This document shows positions 5,589 to 7,350 of a DNA stretch of 7,350 nt, piece after piece. Made by a program: the position numbers and the translations under genes. Positions within the stretch are counted from its first letter, which is position 1. Each line of letters begins with the position of its first letter. Source of the DNA: RGVT01 sp037129475. GTDB taxonomy: Bacteria > Planctomycetota > Planctomycetia > Pirellulales > UBA1268. Where the stretch lies: contig JBAXUY010000139.1 of the NCBI GenBank assembly GCA_037129475.1, positions 1-7,350 of the forward strand, read 5' to 3'. A model generated the notes under the pieces. That model was given only the letters and a program-made list of their open reading frames with translations, searched no databases and was not told the origin of the DNA.

Positions 5589-6899
5589 CATGAGGGCCTC
5601 GAGCGCCCCGGCGAGCACCGAATCCATGTGTCTCGGCAAATCGCCCGCCGACGTCGTCGATTCGTCGTTCACCGCATCCTCCGCCGGGACGGCGTCCCGG
5701 TGCCTCCGCCACGCGCGCAGTGCGTCGCGCGCCTGGCCGGTGAGGTCGATCTCCCGCTCGCCGTCCGGTGCGACGCCCCATGCCCCCGCTTCTCCGCGCC
5801 GGTGGATACCCGTCGCGTCGGGCCGCAGGTATTCGGCCGTGGTGAGCTTGAGCAGCCGCCGGCCGTCCGACAGCGGCATGATCGATTGCACGGTGCCCTT
5901 GCCGAACGAGCGGCTGCCGACGATCACCGCGCGGTGATGATCCTGCAGACAGGCGGCGACGATCTCCGCCGCGCTCGCTGTCAGCCCGTCGATCAACACG
6001 GCGATCGGCACGCCTGCGAGGACGGCGCCGGGCGTGGCCCGGCGCGGCTCCACGACCGTGACGTCACGCGGACCGCGGCGCCGCGTCGACACGATCACGC
6101 CATCGTCGACGAAGCGGTCGCAGACGTCGATCGCGACCCCGAGCAGGCCGCCCGGATTGCCGCGCAGGTCGATGACGAGCCCGCGCAGGGCGGGGGCGTC
6201 GGCGATCGTCGTCAACGCCGCGTCGAGCTCGGCGAGCGTGCGGTCGCCGAAACTGGTGATCCGCACGAATCCGATGCCGGGCTCGCCCTCGACGAACCAG
6301 TCCCAGGTGCCGTCGGGCCGCCGCCGATCGCCAAGCACGCTGTCGGTGCGCACGAGCTCGCGGACCAGGGCGACCGTGCGGCTTTCCTCCGCGGCCCCCG
6401 CACCGTCGATGCCGGGTCCGGGCGACGGCCGTCGCACCCCGACGGTGACGGCGGATCCCACGTCGCCGCGCAGGATTCCGACCGCATCGCGAACCACCAT
6501 GCCACGCGTGTCGGCCTCGTCGATCGAGACGATCACGTCGCCTTCTCGAACGCCGGCCCGCCAGGCCGGCCCGCCCACGACCGGGGCGTGCACGACGATG
6601 CCTTCGGGGGAGGCCACGAGTTCGAGACCAACGCCGCCGAATTCCTGGTCGAGGGCCGCCTCGAGTTCGCGTCGGGCCGCACCATCCACGATCGCCGAAT
6701 GCTCGTCGAGTTTCGCGACGATCCCGTCCACCGCGGCAGCCGCGAGGTCGTCGATGTCGACCGGTTCGAGATACGACCTCTCGATCGCACCGAGCACCTC
6801 GCCGACGTGCCGCGCCTGGTGGCCATGATCGCGAGCGAGCCAGGCCACGAGCGACATGGCCGTGATCAGCGTCAGAAGCAGGAGGTTGCGCTTGGGCAT
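5484..6899 (-). CDS. S41 family C-terminal processing peptidase with PDZ domain (CtpA/Prc-like)
   Basis: The protein has 471 residues from ATG 6899 (CAT 6897-6899); the frame is open far upstream but only as an out-of-frame shadow of glgC. The N-terminus is a signal anchor/signal peptide (hydrophobic about 5-21). A helical segment follows (GEVLGAIERSYLEPVD, 33-48; AVDGIVAKLDEHS, 56-68), then a PDZ domain (about 87-158, GGVGLELV...GDVIVSID), an interdomain insert (about 159-208), and the protease core with GFVRITSF (210-217), LVIDLRGNPGGLLG (241-254) and VLIDGLTASAAEIVAACLQD (301-320). The predicted Ser/Lys dyad is Ser309 and Lys334 in SFGKGTVQ (331-338), with Gln338 as the usual third residue; the Ser-Lys gap of 25 equals that of E. 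coli Tsp/Prc. The region around the nucleophile is TASAA rather than the common SASAS. The acidic Ala/Gly/Glu tail (about 445-471) is encoded opposite folC. The likely role is proteolysis in the periplasm or cell envelope, of unknown targets. It starts 17 bp after glgC, probably in one transcript. Confidence 0.94.
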   Translation of the reverse strand: MPKRNLLLLTLITAMSLVAWLARDHGHQARHVGEVLGAIERSYLEPVDIDDLAAAAVDGIVAKLDEHSAIVDGAARRELEAALDQEFGGVGLELVASPEGIVVHAPVVGGPAWRAGVREGDVIVSIDEADTRGMVVRDAVGILRGDVGSAVTVGVRRPSPGPGIDGAGAAEESRTVALVRELVRTDSVLGDRRRPDGTWDWFVEGEPGIGFVRITSFGDRTLAELDAALTTIADAPALRGLVIDLRGNPGGLLGVAIDVCDRFVDDGVIVSTRRRGPRDVTVVEPRRATPGAVLAGVPIAVLIDGLTASAAEIVAACLQDHHRAVIVGSRSFGKGTVQSIMPLSDGRRLLKLTTAEYLRPDATGIHRRGEAGAWGVAPDGEREIDLTGQARDALRAWRRHRDAVPAEDAVNDESTTSAGDLPRHMDSVLAGALEALMSSGADFGGEEEAAGDADEAPAAGDAAGTLDSLGG

Positions 6900-6916
6900 G
6901 ACACCAGCCGGACTCG

Positions 6917-7350
6917 TCAGGAGATCAGGGCAGGAACACGGGCCTCGAACTGGTGGCCCTTGGGTACCACGGTCACGCCCTGCGCCGAAACCGTCAAGCC
7001 CCGGGCTGCATCCTCGTCGGGATCGAAGCCGATCCACAGGCCGGCGGGCACCCGCACGCCTTTGTCGATGATCGCCCGCCGCACCTGTGCGTGCCGGCCG
7101 ATGTCGACGCCCTCGAACAGGATGCTTTCCTCGACCTTCGCGAAACTGTTGACGCGGACCCCGGGGCCGATGATCGACCGGGTCACCCGTCCTCCGGAGA
7201 GGATCGCGCCCGGGCACACCAGGCTGTCGGTGGCCTCGCCGCGCCGCGCATCGGGCCCCTCGCCGGCAAACACGAACTTCGGCGGCGGGTAGGCGGGGTG
7301 GTGCGTGCGGATCGGCCACTGCTCGTCGTAGAGGTTGAGCTGCGGATCGA
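6917..7350 (-). CDS. glgC: Glucose-1-phosphate adenylyltransferase, C-terminal part; 5' end outside window
   Basis: The 143 visible codons run from the right edge (first complete codon at 7348) to the stop at 6917-6919. The enzyme makes ADP-glucose from glucose-1-phosphate and ATP, the committed step of bacterial glycogen synthesis, in the cytosol. The visible part begins with DPQLNLYDEQWPIRT and PPPKFVF, the conserved junction after the catalytic nucleotidyltransferase domain, followed by the left-handed beta-helix regulatory/oligomerisation domain: DSLVCPGAILSGGRV, SIIGPGVRVNSFAKVEESIL, GVDIGRHAQVRRAIIDKGVR and PAGLWIGFDPDEDAARG, in the order seen in GlgC, then VTVVPKGHQ and a short tail. 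A GTG near 7273 could be read as a start but is the internal Val of KFVFAGEG. The catalytic domain cannot be inspected. The next gene in the same direction, the S41 peptidase, starts 17 bp after the stop. Confidence 0.95.
   Translation of the reverse strand, partial: DPQLNLYDEQWPIRTHHPAYPPPKFVFAGEGPDARRGEATDSLVCPGAILSGGRVTRSIIGPGVRVNSFAKVEESILFEGVDIGRHAQVRRAIIDKGVRVPAGLWIGFDPDEDAARGLTVSAQGVTVVPKGHQFEARVPALIS

Noticed and set aside
5628..7292. 554-codon plus-strand open frame opposite the S41 peptidase and glgC genes
   Set aside because: It is antisense to two genes with clear family motifs and active-site residues; its translation is Arg/Asp/His-rich with no recognisable domain, as expected for a high-GC shadow frame.
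1..7350. CRISPR array, tRNA/rRNA, insertion sequence, phage or defence genes
   Set aside because: No regularly spaced direct repeats, no cloverleaf or rRNA-like stretches, no transposase, integrase, nuclease or helicase motifs were seen on either strand.

Overview
This window looks like ordinary chromosome from a high-GC member of the Planctomycetota. Three families that are strongly expanded in that phylum lie close together: a DUF1559 (H-X9-DG) surface protein followed directly by a small transthyretin-like lipoprotein, a secreted ThuA-like protein, and a BBP7-type outer-membrane beta-barrel protein. Weak or absent Shine-Dalgarno sequences at several starts fit the same phylum. Genus cannot be assigned from sequence alone.

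Layout, left to right. Positions 1-1239 (+) hold the 3' part of a DUF1559 gene and a lipoprotein gene that starts on the base after the DUF1559 stop, so the two are probably one translationally coupled unit. Positions 1394-2356 (+) hold the ThuA-like gene. It ends 5 bp from the stop of a convergent pterin-4a-carbinolamine dehydratase gene (2362-2727, -). Upstream of the dehydratase on the minus strand is a 147-bp gap with several GC-rich hairpins, including a near-perfect palindrome that looks like a dispersed REP-type element, and then the BBP7 gene (2875-4077, -). A 125-bp divergent gap separates BBP7 from a folC-type gene (4203-5588, +). The 3' end of folC overlaps by 105 bp the 3' end of a convergent S41 C-terminal processing peptidase gene (5484-6899, -). 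That gene follows 17 bp downstream of the 3' end of glgC (6917 to the right edge, -), so glgC and the peptidase gene are probably co-transcribed.

Functionally this is a mix of cell-envelope or secreted proteins (DUF1559, lipoprotein, ThuA-like, BBP7, S41 peptidase) and central metabolism (folate/pterin: FolC and pterin dehydratase; glycogen: GlgC). Apart from the two short co-directional pairs, nothing suggests a dedicated multi-gene system. I found no tRNA, rRNA, CRISPR array, insertion sequence or defence module. I do not see an undescribed system here; the most interesting items are the palindromic intergenic element and the convergent coding overlap.
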